Shown piece after piece: positions 1 to 5,299 of a DNA stretch of 5,299 nucleotides; the stretch's first letter is position 1; the number at the start of each line of letters is the position of its first letter. Source of the stretch: Paracoccaceae bacterium (GTDB lineage: Bacteria; Pseudomonadota; Alphaproteobacteria; Rhodobacterales; Rhodobacteraceae); NCBI GenBank assembly GCA_009920225.1, contig RGAJ01000155.1, forward strand, positions 1-5,299, given 5' to 3'. The notes beneath the pieces were generated by a model. That model made no database searches, was not told the origin of the DNA, and was given only the letters and a program-made list of their open reading frames with translations. A program made the translations under genes and the position numbers.

Positions 1-425
1 TGACGCAAGACGACCGAAATCTGTCATCCTTGTTTGAACTCTTCACAGGATTTTCGCGCGAACCGCTGATCATGCAGAAATACCTGCCTGCTGTGACCAA
101 GGGCGACAAGCGCGTGATTTTGGTCGATGGCGAGCCAGTTGGCGCGATCAACCGCGTGCCTGCGGCAGGGGAAACACGTTCGAACATGCATGTGGGGGGA
201 CGACCAGAAAAGGTCGAGCTGACCGCACGTGATTTGGAAATCTGCGCCGCAATTGGCCCAACCCTGCGCGATCACGGTCAGGTATTTGTGGGTATTGACG
301 TGATTGGCGATTATCTGACCGAAATCAACGTCACATCCCCCACCGGCATCCAAGAACTGGAACGCTTTAACGGCATCAACGTTGCCGAGAAAATTTGGCA
401 AGCGATCGAGGCAAAGCGCGCCTAG
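1..425 (+). CDS. gshB: Glutathione synthetase, C-terminal part (5' truncated by window edge)
   Basis: Cytosolic ATP-grasp ligase that joins gamma-glutamylcysteine to glycine, the second step of glutathione synthesis. The frame is open from base 3 to the TAG at 423-425, giving about 140 visible residues; the N-terminal half lies outside the window. Seen directly: the YLPAV and [20 protein letters not shown] stretches, the GGETR-like AAGETRSN segment, the glycine-rich VGGRP loop, and FVGIDVIG followed by [10 protein letters not shown]. By comparison with E. coli GshB, the Asp of GIDVIG (codon 297-299) and the Glu and Asn of TEIN are the metal ligands, and all three are present. The C-terminus ends at the usual place (a helix ending AIEAKRA), so the 3' end looks intact. 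A TTG at 30 is internal, not the start. The gene is convergent with alkB, 2 bases away. Identification is very secure. Confidence 0.96.
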   Translation, partial: TQDDRNLSSLFELFTGFSREPLIMQKYLPAVTKGDKRVILVDGEPVGAINRVPAAGETRSNMHVGGRPEKVELTARDLEICAAIGPTLRDHGQVFVGIDVIGDYLTEINVTSPTGIQELERFNGINVAEKIWQAIEAKRA

Positions 426-427
426 CT

Positions 428-1576
428 TTAGCGTGGCATCGGGTTGGTGGCTTTGTTATAGGGCTGCCAATCCGTCACCTCGGGGTAATACATGCCGCGC
501 CATTTGCGCACGCGCGGGTTCATCCGTGATTTCCACAGACGCGGAAACAGCGCGATGATCGTCATCACAGGATAGCCATAGGGCAATTGCGGGGCGTCTT
601 GTTCGCCATAGTTTTGCAGCAATGGAAATCTGCGATTGGGTTTATAATGGTGATCAGAATGGCGTTGCAGATTGATCAACAGCCAATTTGACACCTTTTG
701 CGCCGCGTTCCATGAATGACGTGGCTGCACATGTTCGTATTTGCCGTCCCCCAAATGTTTGCGCGTCAGCCCATAGTGTTCGACATAGTTCACCAGCTCA
801 AGGTGAAATACCGCGACAAAGGCCTGCACCAAAAACAACACGACACCAAGCCCGCCACCAATTATGAACGCCAAGCCAAGCATCAGAAGTTGTAATCCCC
901 AATACAGAATGAACGGGTTCTTTTTGTCGTACCAAGGCCGATCTTTGCGGCTCAGCAATCTTTGTTCTGCGCGAAACGCAGAGACATAGCAGTCGCGCAG
1001 CACACGCAGGAAAAACCGATAAAAGCTTTCGCCATATCGCGCGGTGACCGGATCGCGGGGCGTGCCGACATAGGTGTGATGCACTAACAAATGTTCAGAT
1101 CGGAAATGCGAATACATCACCATCGCCAACAAAAGATCGGCCAAACCGCGTTCCAGTTTGTTTTTTTGATGCATCAATTCATGGGAATAATTGATCCCGA
1201 TCGTCCCTGTCACAAAGCCCACAGCGCAAAACACGGCAATTTGTTCGATCAACGAATGCCCGCTGCGTGTGACCACATAGATGATGCCAAACAGTGTGAT
1301 GAATTGCAGAGGTGCCCAAACGATCGTGATCGCCCGATACCACATCAAAGCGCTGTCATCCGTATCGGGATCGTTGTTTTGCGTGTTGATACCTTGGATC
1401 ACGTCAAAAACAATGAGCGCATTCCACGCAAGCGCCATCACAATCAAAAAGCTCCACCCGCCCAGAAAGGCGGCGACCCAAATCATTGGCAGCAGTCCCA
1501 AAGACATCCAAAACGGAACTGCGTTCAGAAACGAAGAAATATCACGTCGTTGTGTCACGATCCCACCCTGTATCAC
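428..1576 (-). CDS. alkB: Alkane 1-monooxygenase, integral-membrane di-iron hydroxylase
   Basis: Inner-membrane non-haem di-iron enzyme that hydroxylates the terminal carbon of n-alkanes using O2 and electrons from rubredoxin. All family histidine motifs are visible: HELMHQ (132-137), EHxxxHH (161-167) followed by the AlkB-specific TPxDPxxARxGESFYxF block, NYVEHYGL (263-270), the HSWN motif (287-290) and LQRHSDHH (303-310). About six hydrophobic helices occur near 20-36, 40-60, 82-102, 110-130, 145-157 and 222-260. The 382-residue length is normal for AlkB without a fused rubredoxin; no CxxCG pair is present and no rubredoxin gene is in the window. The start is uncertain: GTG at 1576, or GTG at 1558, which is preceded closely by a GGGTGGG stretch. 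It lies 18 bases after mutY on the same strand, so co-transcription is likely. The NYVEHYG and LQRHSDHH boxes argue against a desaturase; substrate range is unproven. It is not the DNA-repair dioxygenase also called AlkB. Confidence 0.92.
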   Translation of the reverse strand: MIQGGIVTQRRDISSFLNAVPFWMSLGLLPMIWVAAFLGGWSFLIVMALAWNALIVFDVIQGINTQNNDPDTDDSALMWYRAITIVWAPLQFITLFGIIYVVTRSGHSLIEQIAVFCAVGFVTGTIGINYSHELMHQKNKLERGLADLLLAMVMYSHFRSEHLLVHHTYVGTPRDPVTARYGESFYRFFLRVLRDCYVSAFRAEQRLLSRKDRPWYDKKNPFILYWGLQLLMLGLAFIIGGGLGVVLFLVQAFVAVFHLELVNYVEHYGLTRKHLGDGKYEHVQPRHSWNAAQKVSNWLLINLQRHSDHHYKPNRRFPLLQNYGEQDAPQLPYGYPVMTIIALFPRLWKSRMNPRVRKWRGMYYPEVTDWQPYNKATNPMPR

Positions 1577-1594
1577 CTCATCTTGCTGGACAGC

Positions 1595-2662
1595 TTACCG
1601 TTTTAGCCCGCTTTGGACCAGATCAAAAACCTTTCGCATGACAGTGGGCAGGTCTGATGGGCGAAAATCCCCCGCTTCAACAAAGCCGCCACGCGATGGC
1701 ATCCGCTCCATCGGGACATAGGCGGTTTTGACATTCAGGCGCAGATGAAAATGGGTGAATGTATGGCGGACTTCGGAATTCATGGATTTCCATTCCGCTT
1801 TGATCGGCGCATCGTCGCGGGGATCATCGCCCCAATCCGTGGTGGGCCATCCCAACATGCCGCCCAATAACCCCGTCTCTGGCCGCGTCTCAAGCAACAT
1901 CGCGCCATCAACGCGCTGCACGACATAGGCGATACCATAGCGCGTCGGCTTGGGCTGTTTCGGGGTTTTCTTGGGCAACTCGACATGCGTGCCATTTGCG
2001 CGGCCCAAACAGGCGCGCCGCCATGGGCACAGCCCACAGGCGGGGTTTTTCGGGGTGCAGATCGTGGCGCCCAAATCCATAATGGCTTGGGCATAATCCC
2101 CTGCGCGTGCGTTGGGCGTCACTGTTTTGGCCAGATCGGTCAGTTCGGTTTTTGCCGATGGCAGGGGGGTGTGAATGTCAAAGACCCGCGCCATCACCCG
2201 TTCGACATTCCCATCCACCACCGTTTCCGGCAGATCATACGCAATCGAGGAAATGGCCGCCGCGGTATATGGCCCAATCCCCGGCAGCGCGATCAGCCCG
2301 TCGTAGGTTTTTGGGAAAACACCCCGATGGTCGGATGCCACCACGCGCGCGCATTTCAACAGGTTACGAGCCCGCGCGTAATATCCCAATCCGGCCCATT
2401 CGCCCATCACATCGGCATCCGCCGCATTGGCCAAATCCGTTACCGTTGGCCAACGGGTGACAAAGCGTTCAAAATAATCGCGCACTGCGGCCACTGTGGT
2501 TTGTTGCAACATGACTTCGGACAGCCAGATGCGATAGGGATCGGGCATCTGTCCTGCGGCCCGATCAGCTGGGCCAATCCGCCATGGCATTTTGCGGGCA
2601 TTGTGATCGTACCAGTCTAACAAGTCTGCTGGTCTTGGGGCTTCACGCAAGATTGATCTCAC
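1595..2662 (-). CDS. mutY: A/G-specific adenine DNA glycosylase
   Basis: Base-excision repair enzyme that removes adenine mispaired with 8-oxoguanine. Seen in order: the N-terminal glycosylase fold with WLSEVMLQQT (46-55; catalytic Glu49), the helix-hairpin-helix loop LPGIGPYTA (126-134) with Tyr132, VVDGNVERV (148-156) with the conserved catalytic Asp150, and a [4Fe-4S] set in C-x6-C-x2-C-x5-C spacing (Cys202, 209, 212, 218). A C-terminal NUDIX-like 8-oxoG recognition domain follows (about 240-355) with HTFTHFHL at 300-307. At 355 residues it is full length for the family. Between PWR and the catalytic helix there is an insertion of roughly ten residues (30-41) compared with E. coli MutY. 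The GTG start at 2662 is the best available: no suitable ATG precedes the catalytic region, and the bases upstream show no clear Shine-Dalgarno sequence. Divergent from dciA; alkB follows it in the same direction. Confidence 0.96.
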   Translation of the reverse strand: MRSILREAPRPADLLDWYDHNARKMPWRIGPADRAAGQMPDPYRIWLSEVMLQQTTVAAVRDYFERFVTRWPTVTDLANAADADVMGEWAGLGYYARARNLLKCARVVASDHRGVFPKTYDGLIALPGIGPYTAAAISSIAYDLPETVVDGNVERVMARVFDIHTPLPSAKTELTDLAKTVTPNARAGDYAQAIMDLGATICTPKNPACGLCPWRRACLGRANGTHVELPKKTPKQPKPTRYGIAYVVQRVDGAMLLETRPETGLLGGMLGWPTTDWGDDPRDDAPIKAEWKSMNSEVRHTFTHFHLRLNVKTAYVPMERMPSRGGFVEAGDFRPSDLPTVMRKVFDLVQSGLKR

Positions 2663-2669
2663 TTTGACG

Positions 2670-2696
2670 TAATTAGGGGTGGCAGGTTTCGGTCAA
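2670..2696 (-). promoter_or_regulatory. Candidate mutY promoter, possibly leaderless
   Basis: Reading the minus strand, TTGACC (2696-2691) matches the -35 consensus at five of six bases. Two weak -10 options follow: TAATTA (2675-2670, 15-base spacer) or ATTACG (2673-2668, 17-base spacer). Either would place transcription start at or beside the mutY GTG (2662), which fits the absence of a ribosome binding site there. This is inference from motif spacing only. Confidence 0.28.
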
Positions 2697-2707
2697 GACA
2701 TTAAGAT
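2679..2707 (+). promoter_or_regulatory. Candidate dciA-dsbA-CoA-transferase promoter
   Basis: GTGGCA (2679-2684; four of six bases of TTGACA), a 17-base spacer, and TAAGAT (2702-2707; four of six bases of TATAAT). Transcription would begin near 2713, leaving a short leader that just contains the GGGGA ribosome binding site at 2720-2724. The only alternative upstream TTGACG (2664-2669) has no recognisable -10 at a suitable distance. Motif match only. Confidence 0.28.
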
Positions 2708-2719
2708 ACGACCAAACAT

Positions 2720-2724
2720 GGGGA
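2720..2724 (+). promoter_or_regulatory. Ribosome binding site of dciA
   Basis: GGGGA lies seven bases before the ATG at 2732 and fixes that codon as the start. The earlier ATG at 2718 is out of frame and overlaps this site. Confidence 0.6.
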
Positions 2725-2731
2725 CAACTGG

Positions 2732-3238
2732 ATGGAAAATCGCTCTGCTCGGTCAAAGGGATTTAAACGCGCCTATTCGCTGATGCAAACCCAAATTCGC
2801 ACAGCGGGCGAGACGCGTGGATTTTCGCACGCCCGTATCCTAACCCATTGGGCGGAAATTGTTGGTGATGCGGTTGCTGCCATTTGTCGTCCCGTAAATG
2901 TCAGCTATTCCAAAGGTGGCATGGGCGCCACATTGACGGTGCTTACGACAGGGCCGCAAGCCCCGATGTTAGAGATGCAAAAAGAATCACTGCGCACCAA
3001 GGTAAATGCAATCTATGGCTATAACGCCATTTCGCGGGTTCACATCACCCAAACTGCGCCAACGGGATTCGCCGAAGGTCAGGCGGAATTCACCCCAAAG
3101 CCGAAACAGATCCGCGCCGGACCTGCCCCCGAAATCGCCCAAGCCGCAAAAGACACAGCCGCAGGGGTGGGGGATGAAAATTTGCGCCGCGCTCTTGAAG
3201 ATTTGGCGCGGAACGTTCTATCAAAACACAAAACCTAA
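2732..3238 (+). CDS. dciA: DUF721 family protein, DciA-type replicative helicase loader
   Basis: Small cytosolic protein of the DUF721 (DciA) family, whose studied members help load the DnaB helicase in bacteria that lack DnaC. Seen: an N-terminal basic segment, a helix carrying HWAEIVG (39-45; the W-x-x-IVG hallmark), a CRPVNVSY strand (52-59), then the alternating strand-helix-strand pattern GATLTVLTT ... MLEMQKESLRTKVNAIYGY ... RVHITQT (65-108) typical of the domain. A proline- and alanine-rich linker (about 109-148) leads to a charged C-terminal helix, LRRALEDLARNVLSKH (151-166). The 168-residue length is usual for alphaproteobacterial members. The ATG at 2732 has a good ribosome binding site. 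It starts the rightward unit and is followed 25 bases later by dsbA. The family call is firm; the DciA function here is inferred from the family. Confidence 0.82.
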   Translation: MENRSARSKGFKRAYSLMQTQIRTAGETRGFSHARILTHWAEIVGDAVAAICRPVNVSYSKGGMGATLTVLTTGPQAPMLEMQKESLRTKVNAIYGYNAISRVHITQTAPTGFAEGQAEFTPKPKQIRAGPAPEIAQAAKDTAAGVGDENLRRALEDLARNVLSKHKT

Positions 3239-3263
3239 CCCTAACCATGTGGTGGAAAGATTA

Positions 3264-3878
3264 ATGATAAAAAAACTATGCACAATTGTGGCGATGATCG
3301 CATATATGGCGCTGCCCAACCTGTCCTTGGCGCAAGATGCCGAAACTGTGATTGAAATCCCTGATATGGTGATGGGCGACGAAAATGCACCTGTGACTGT
3401 CATCGAATATGCATCCTTTACCTGTCCACATTGTGCGCGGTTTGAGGCAGACATTCTGCCCCAGCTCAAGGCCGACTATATCGACACCGGCAAAATCAAA
3501 TTCGTCTTCCGCGAGGTTTATTTTGACAAATACGGCATGTGGGCATCGATGATTGCACGCTGCGCTGGGCCAGAACGCTATTTCGGCGTGTCCAAGATGA
3601 TCTTTGACACCCAATCCACATGGGCACGCGCGGGTGGAGACATGGAAATTGTGAATGAGCTGTCCAAGATCGGGCGTATGGCAGGGCTTGAGGCAGAGCA
3701 GTTGCAAGCGTGTTTGCAAGATGCCGATACATTGCGTGCTTTGGTCGGTTGGTATCAAACGAATGCGACAAATGATGACGTCAGTTCAACGCCAACCTTG
3801 ATCATCAACGGCGAAAAATATTCGAACATGCCTTATGATGAATTGAAAACCATCTTGGACGAAAAGTTGGGTCAATAA
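3264..3878 (+). CDS. dsbA: DsbA-family periplasmic thiol:disulfide oxidoreductase
   Basis: Exported thioredoxin-fold protein of 204 residues that forms or exchanges disulfides in periplasmic proteins. It begins with a signal peptide: MIKK, a hydrophobic core, then SLA before QDAE, with likely cleavage after residue 23. The mature part opens with the family pattern MGDENAPVTVIEYASFTCPHC; the redox pair is Cys54 and Cys57 in CPHC, the classical DsbA sequence. The cis-proline loop is SSTPTLIINGEKY with Pro177. A helical insert (about 88-168) carries two further cysteines, Cys100 and Cys150, which could form a second disulfide as in some alphaproteobacterial DsbA proteins. The ATG at 3264 is chosen because the signal peptide starts exactly there and GGTGGAAAG lies just upstream; the frame stays open to 3006, but that part reads through dciA in another frame. 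The stop overlaps the next gene as TAATG. No dsbB is in view. Confidence 0.92.
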   Translation: MIKKLCTIVAMIAYMALPNLSLAQDAETVIEIPDMVMGDENAPVTVIEYASFTCPHCARFEADILPQLKADYIDTGKIKFVFREVYFDKYGMWASMIARCAGPERYFGVSKMIFDTQSTWARAGGDMEIVNELSKIGRMAGLEAEQLQACLQDADTLRALVGWYQTNATNDDVSSTPTLIINGEKYSNMPYDELKTILDEKLGQ

Positions 3879-5002
3879 TGTCTACTCCTCTTGCGGGGCT
3901 CAAGGTCGTTGAATTGGCGCGCATTCTGGCGGGCCCTTGGGCGGGGCAGACCCTGTCTGATCTTGGGGCCGATGTCATCAAGGTTGAATCCCCAGAAGGG
4001 GACGATACCCGCAAATGGGGGCCACCCTTTGTAGAACGGGACGGGGATAAAACCGCGTCCTATTTCCATTCCTGCAATCGTGGAAAATCAAGCATTACCG
4101 TTGATTTTCGCACTAACGAGGGGCAGGAGAAAATCCGCGATCTGGTCAAGGATGCGGATATTTTGATCGAAAATTTCAAAGTGGGTGGTCTGGCCAAATA
4201 TGGTTTGGACTATGACAGCCTATCCGCAATCAATCCGCGATTGATCTATTGTTCAATCACGGGGTTTGGTCAAACGGGCCCCTATGCCCATCGCGCGGGC
4301 TATGATTACATCATCCAAGGCATGTCGGGGCTGATGTCGATCACGGGCGATCCCGATGGCATGCCGCAACGTGTGGGTGTTGCGGTCACCGATATTTTTA
4401 CAGGCGTCTATGCGACAACGGCAATTTTATCGGCGGTCCACATGCGCCATATGACAGGGCAAGGCCAGCATATTGATATGTCACTGCTTGATTGTGCTGT
4501 GTCGGTGATGGCCAATCAGGCCTTGAACTATTTGACCACCGGCACCGCGCCTGTGCGCACGGGCAACTATCATCCGAACCTAACCCCGTACCAAGTCTTT
4601 CCTTGCCGAGATGGTCACATCATTATCGCCACAGGCAATGATGCGCAGTATCAACGTTTGTGCGATGTTCTTGGATTGCCCGAGATGATCACCGATCCCC
4701 GCTTTTTCGGGAACGCAGGCCGTATCAAGAACCGCGAAGCGATGACAGATTTGTTGAATGGCAAGAGCTGCCTGATGTCGAAATCTGATCTGTTGGCCGC
4801 GTGCGAAGATCGCGGCATTCCCGCAGGTCCCATTAACACGATGGATGAGGTCTTTTCCGATCCCCACGTCATTGCCCGCGGGATGCAGGTTGATCTGGAC
4901 GGCATTCCGTCTGTTCGGTCCCCATTTCAGTTTTCGGGCGCAAACCTGAAGCTGGATCGTGCGTCGCCGAAATTGGGTCAGGATGACGGCCTGTCCGACT
5001 GA
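3878..5002 (+). CDS. CaiB/BaiF (family III) CoA-transferase
   Basis: Cytosolic enzyme that moves CoA between carboxylic acids through an aspartyl-CoA thioester. Seen: N-terminal Rossmann part LAGLKVVELARILAGPWAGQ and DLGADVIKVESPEGDDTR (28-45), WGPPFV (47-52), NRGKSSITVDF (67-77), DILIENFKVG (94-103), YCSITGFGQTGP (124-135), RAGYD (139-143), then IDMSLLD with the probable catalytic Asp205, and PYQVF (237-241). GIPAGPIN (313-320) and the LGQDD end close the protein. The GDDTR-WGPPFV and GLMSITG segments resemble the glutarate/hydroxymethylglutarate CoA-transferase branch (human SUGCT), but the acid substrate cannot be read from sequence. At 374 residues it is shorter than most members: the usual 20-30 residues after the LGQ motif are missing, exactly where it overlaps lpxK. 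It starts inside the dsbA stop codon (TAATG), implying translational coupling. Confidence 0.9.
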   Translation: MSTPLAGLKVVELARILAGPWAGQTLSDLGADVIKVESPEGDDTRKWGPPFVERDGDKTASYFHSCNRGKSSITVDFRTNEGQEKIRDLVKDADILIENFKVGGLAKYGLDYDSLSAINPRLIYCSITGFGQTGPYAHRAGYDYIIQGMSGLMSITGDPDGMPQRVGVAVTDIFTGVYATTAILSAVHMRHMTGQGQHIDMSLLDCAVSVMANQALNYLTTGTAPVRTGNYHPNLTPYQVFPCRDGHIIIATGNDAQYQRLCDVLGLPEMITDPRFFGNAGRIKNREAMTDLLNGKSCLMSKSDLLAACEDRGIPAGPINTMDEVFSDPHVIARGMQVDLDGIPSVRSPFQFSGANLKLDRASPKLGQDDGLSD

Positions 5003-5299
5003 GCCAATTGGGTAAGCACGGGCTTCAAGACCGATTTGAGCGCGGATATATCGTCAAATTCCAATCGAACGGGCAGGGCCAAAACCTGCCCCATAAAATC
5101 ACGCGGCAGACGCACCGCGTCTTTTTCGGTTGTGACAAGCTGTGCGCCATGTGTCTGAGCATCCGCAGACAAGCGTTGCATCAATCCGCGGGACAAAGGT
5201 TGGTGATCATCGAGCGCATGTGTCGCGACCAAATCCGCGCCCAAGCCCCGCAAGGTGTCAAAGAATTTTTCCGGATAGCCAATTCCAGCAAAGGCGATA
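4978..5299 (-). CDS. lpxK: Tetraacyldisaccharide 4'-kinase, C-terminal part (5' truncated by window edge)
   Basis: Inner-membrane-associated kinase that phosphorylates the 4' position of the lipid A disaccharide precursor in the Raetz pathway. The frame is open from the right edge of the window to a TGA at 4980-4978, giving 106 visible residues. The diagnostic block AFAGIGYPEKFF opens the visible part, followed by LRGLGADLV, the ALDDHQPLS segment and LVTTEKDAVRLP (the TTEKDAVR motif of the family), then a short C-terminal strand and helix. The ATP-binding P-loop lies in the N-terminal half outside the window. The TTG at 5253-5251 is internal. The last seven codons and the stop overlap the end of the CoA-transferase on the other strand. 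Its presence indicates a Gram-negative lipid A maker. Identification is secure. Confidence 0.94.
   Translation of the reverse strand, partial: IAFAGIGYPEKFFDTLRGLGADLVATHALDDHQPLSRGLMQRLSADAQTHGAQLVTTEKDAVRLPRDFMGQVLALPVRLEFDDISALKSVLKPVLTQLAQSDRPSS

Noticed and set aside
24..401. Long minus-strand open frame antisense to gshB
   Set aside because: No recognisable domain and entirely within a secure gene; a shadow of GC-rich codon use.
428..1576. Reading this gene as a fatty acid desaturase or as the AlkB DNA-repair dioxygenase
   Set aside because: The NYVEHYG and LQRHSDHH boxes and the DP-GESFY block are specific to membrane alkane hydroxylases; no 2-oxoglutarate dioxygenase motif is present.
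1091..1606. Plus-strand open frame antisense to alkB, extending to the mutY end
   Set aside because: His/Gln/Arg-rich composition typical of reverse-complement translation, with no domain; alkB is certain here.
1985..2620. 211-codon plus-strand open frame antisense to mutY, plus a second one at 2107-2460
   Set aside because: They cover conserved MutY motifs, have implausible composition, and no promoter or ribosome binding site was seen.
3234..3246. Telomere-like CCTAACCCTAACC at the dciA stop codon
   Set aside because: Only two copies of a 6-base unit; most likely chance in a bacterial chromosome.
3006..3263. Possible N-terminal extension of dsbA starting within dciA
   Set aside because: The extra residues read dciA out of frame and would bury a good signal peptide that begins at 3264.
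4971..5013. Direct repeat AATTGGGT at 4971-4978 and 5006-5013 flanking the CoA-transferase/lpxK overlap
   Set aside because: An 8-base repeat can arise by chance, and keeping both copies does not fit a simple repeat-mediated deletion.
4979..5024. Possible bidirectional terminator at the CoA-transferase/lpxK junction
   Set aside because: Only 4-base stems (CAGG/CCTG, AAGC/GCTT) with no T-tract; not convincing.

Overview
The window looks like a housekeeping stretch of an alphaproteobacterial chromosome, most likely Rhodobacteraceae/Roseobacter group. The reasons are the gene run mutY - DUF721/dciA - dsbA, the protein sequences themselves, the moderately GC-rich codon use by eye, and a Gram-negative lipid A gene at the edge. 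The genus cannot be settled from the sequence alone. All seven genes are recognisable and coding density is very high. No RNA gene, mobile element, CRISPR array or long repeat was found, and no stretch longer than 69 bases lacks a gene.

Layout. (1) 1-425, plus strand: 3' end of gshB, glutathione synthetase. (2) 428-1576, minus strand: integral-membrane alkane 1-monooxygenase (alkB), tail to tail with gshB across a 2-base gap. (3) 1595-2662, minus strand: mutY, the A/G-mismatch adenine glycosylase, 18 bases upstream of alkB and reading the same way. (4) 2663-2731: the only sizeable intergenic gap, a divergent promoter region with two facing TTGAC motifs. (5) 2732-3238, plus: DUF721/DciA-type protein. 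(6) 3264-3878, plus: secreted DsbA-family thiol oxidoreductase with a CPHC active site. (7) 3878-5002, plus: CaiB/BaiF (family III) CoA-transferase whose ATG overlaps the dsbA stop (TAATG). (8) 4978-5299, minus: 3' end of lpxK, which overlaps the CoA-transferase tail to tail by 25 bases.

The genes fall into two divergent transcription units. mutY-alkB runs left and dciA-dsbA-CoA-transferase runs right; each ends against a convergent neighbour with essentially no spacer. Functions are mixed: redox and thiol homeostasis (gshB, dsbA), genome maintenance (mutY, dciA), envelope lipid (lpxK), and two catabolic genes (alkB, CoA-transferase) set among the housekeeping genes. No pathway links all of them.

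I see no clear new biological system. The points most worth a second look are the alkane hydroxylase behind mutY without a rubredoxin partner, the CoA-transferase occupying the place where smc often follows dsbA in related bacteria, the shortened C-terminus of that CoA-transferase where it runs into lpxK, and the possibly leaderless start of mutY.
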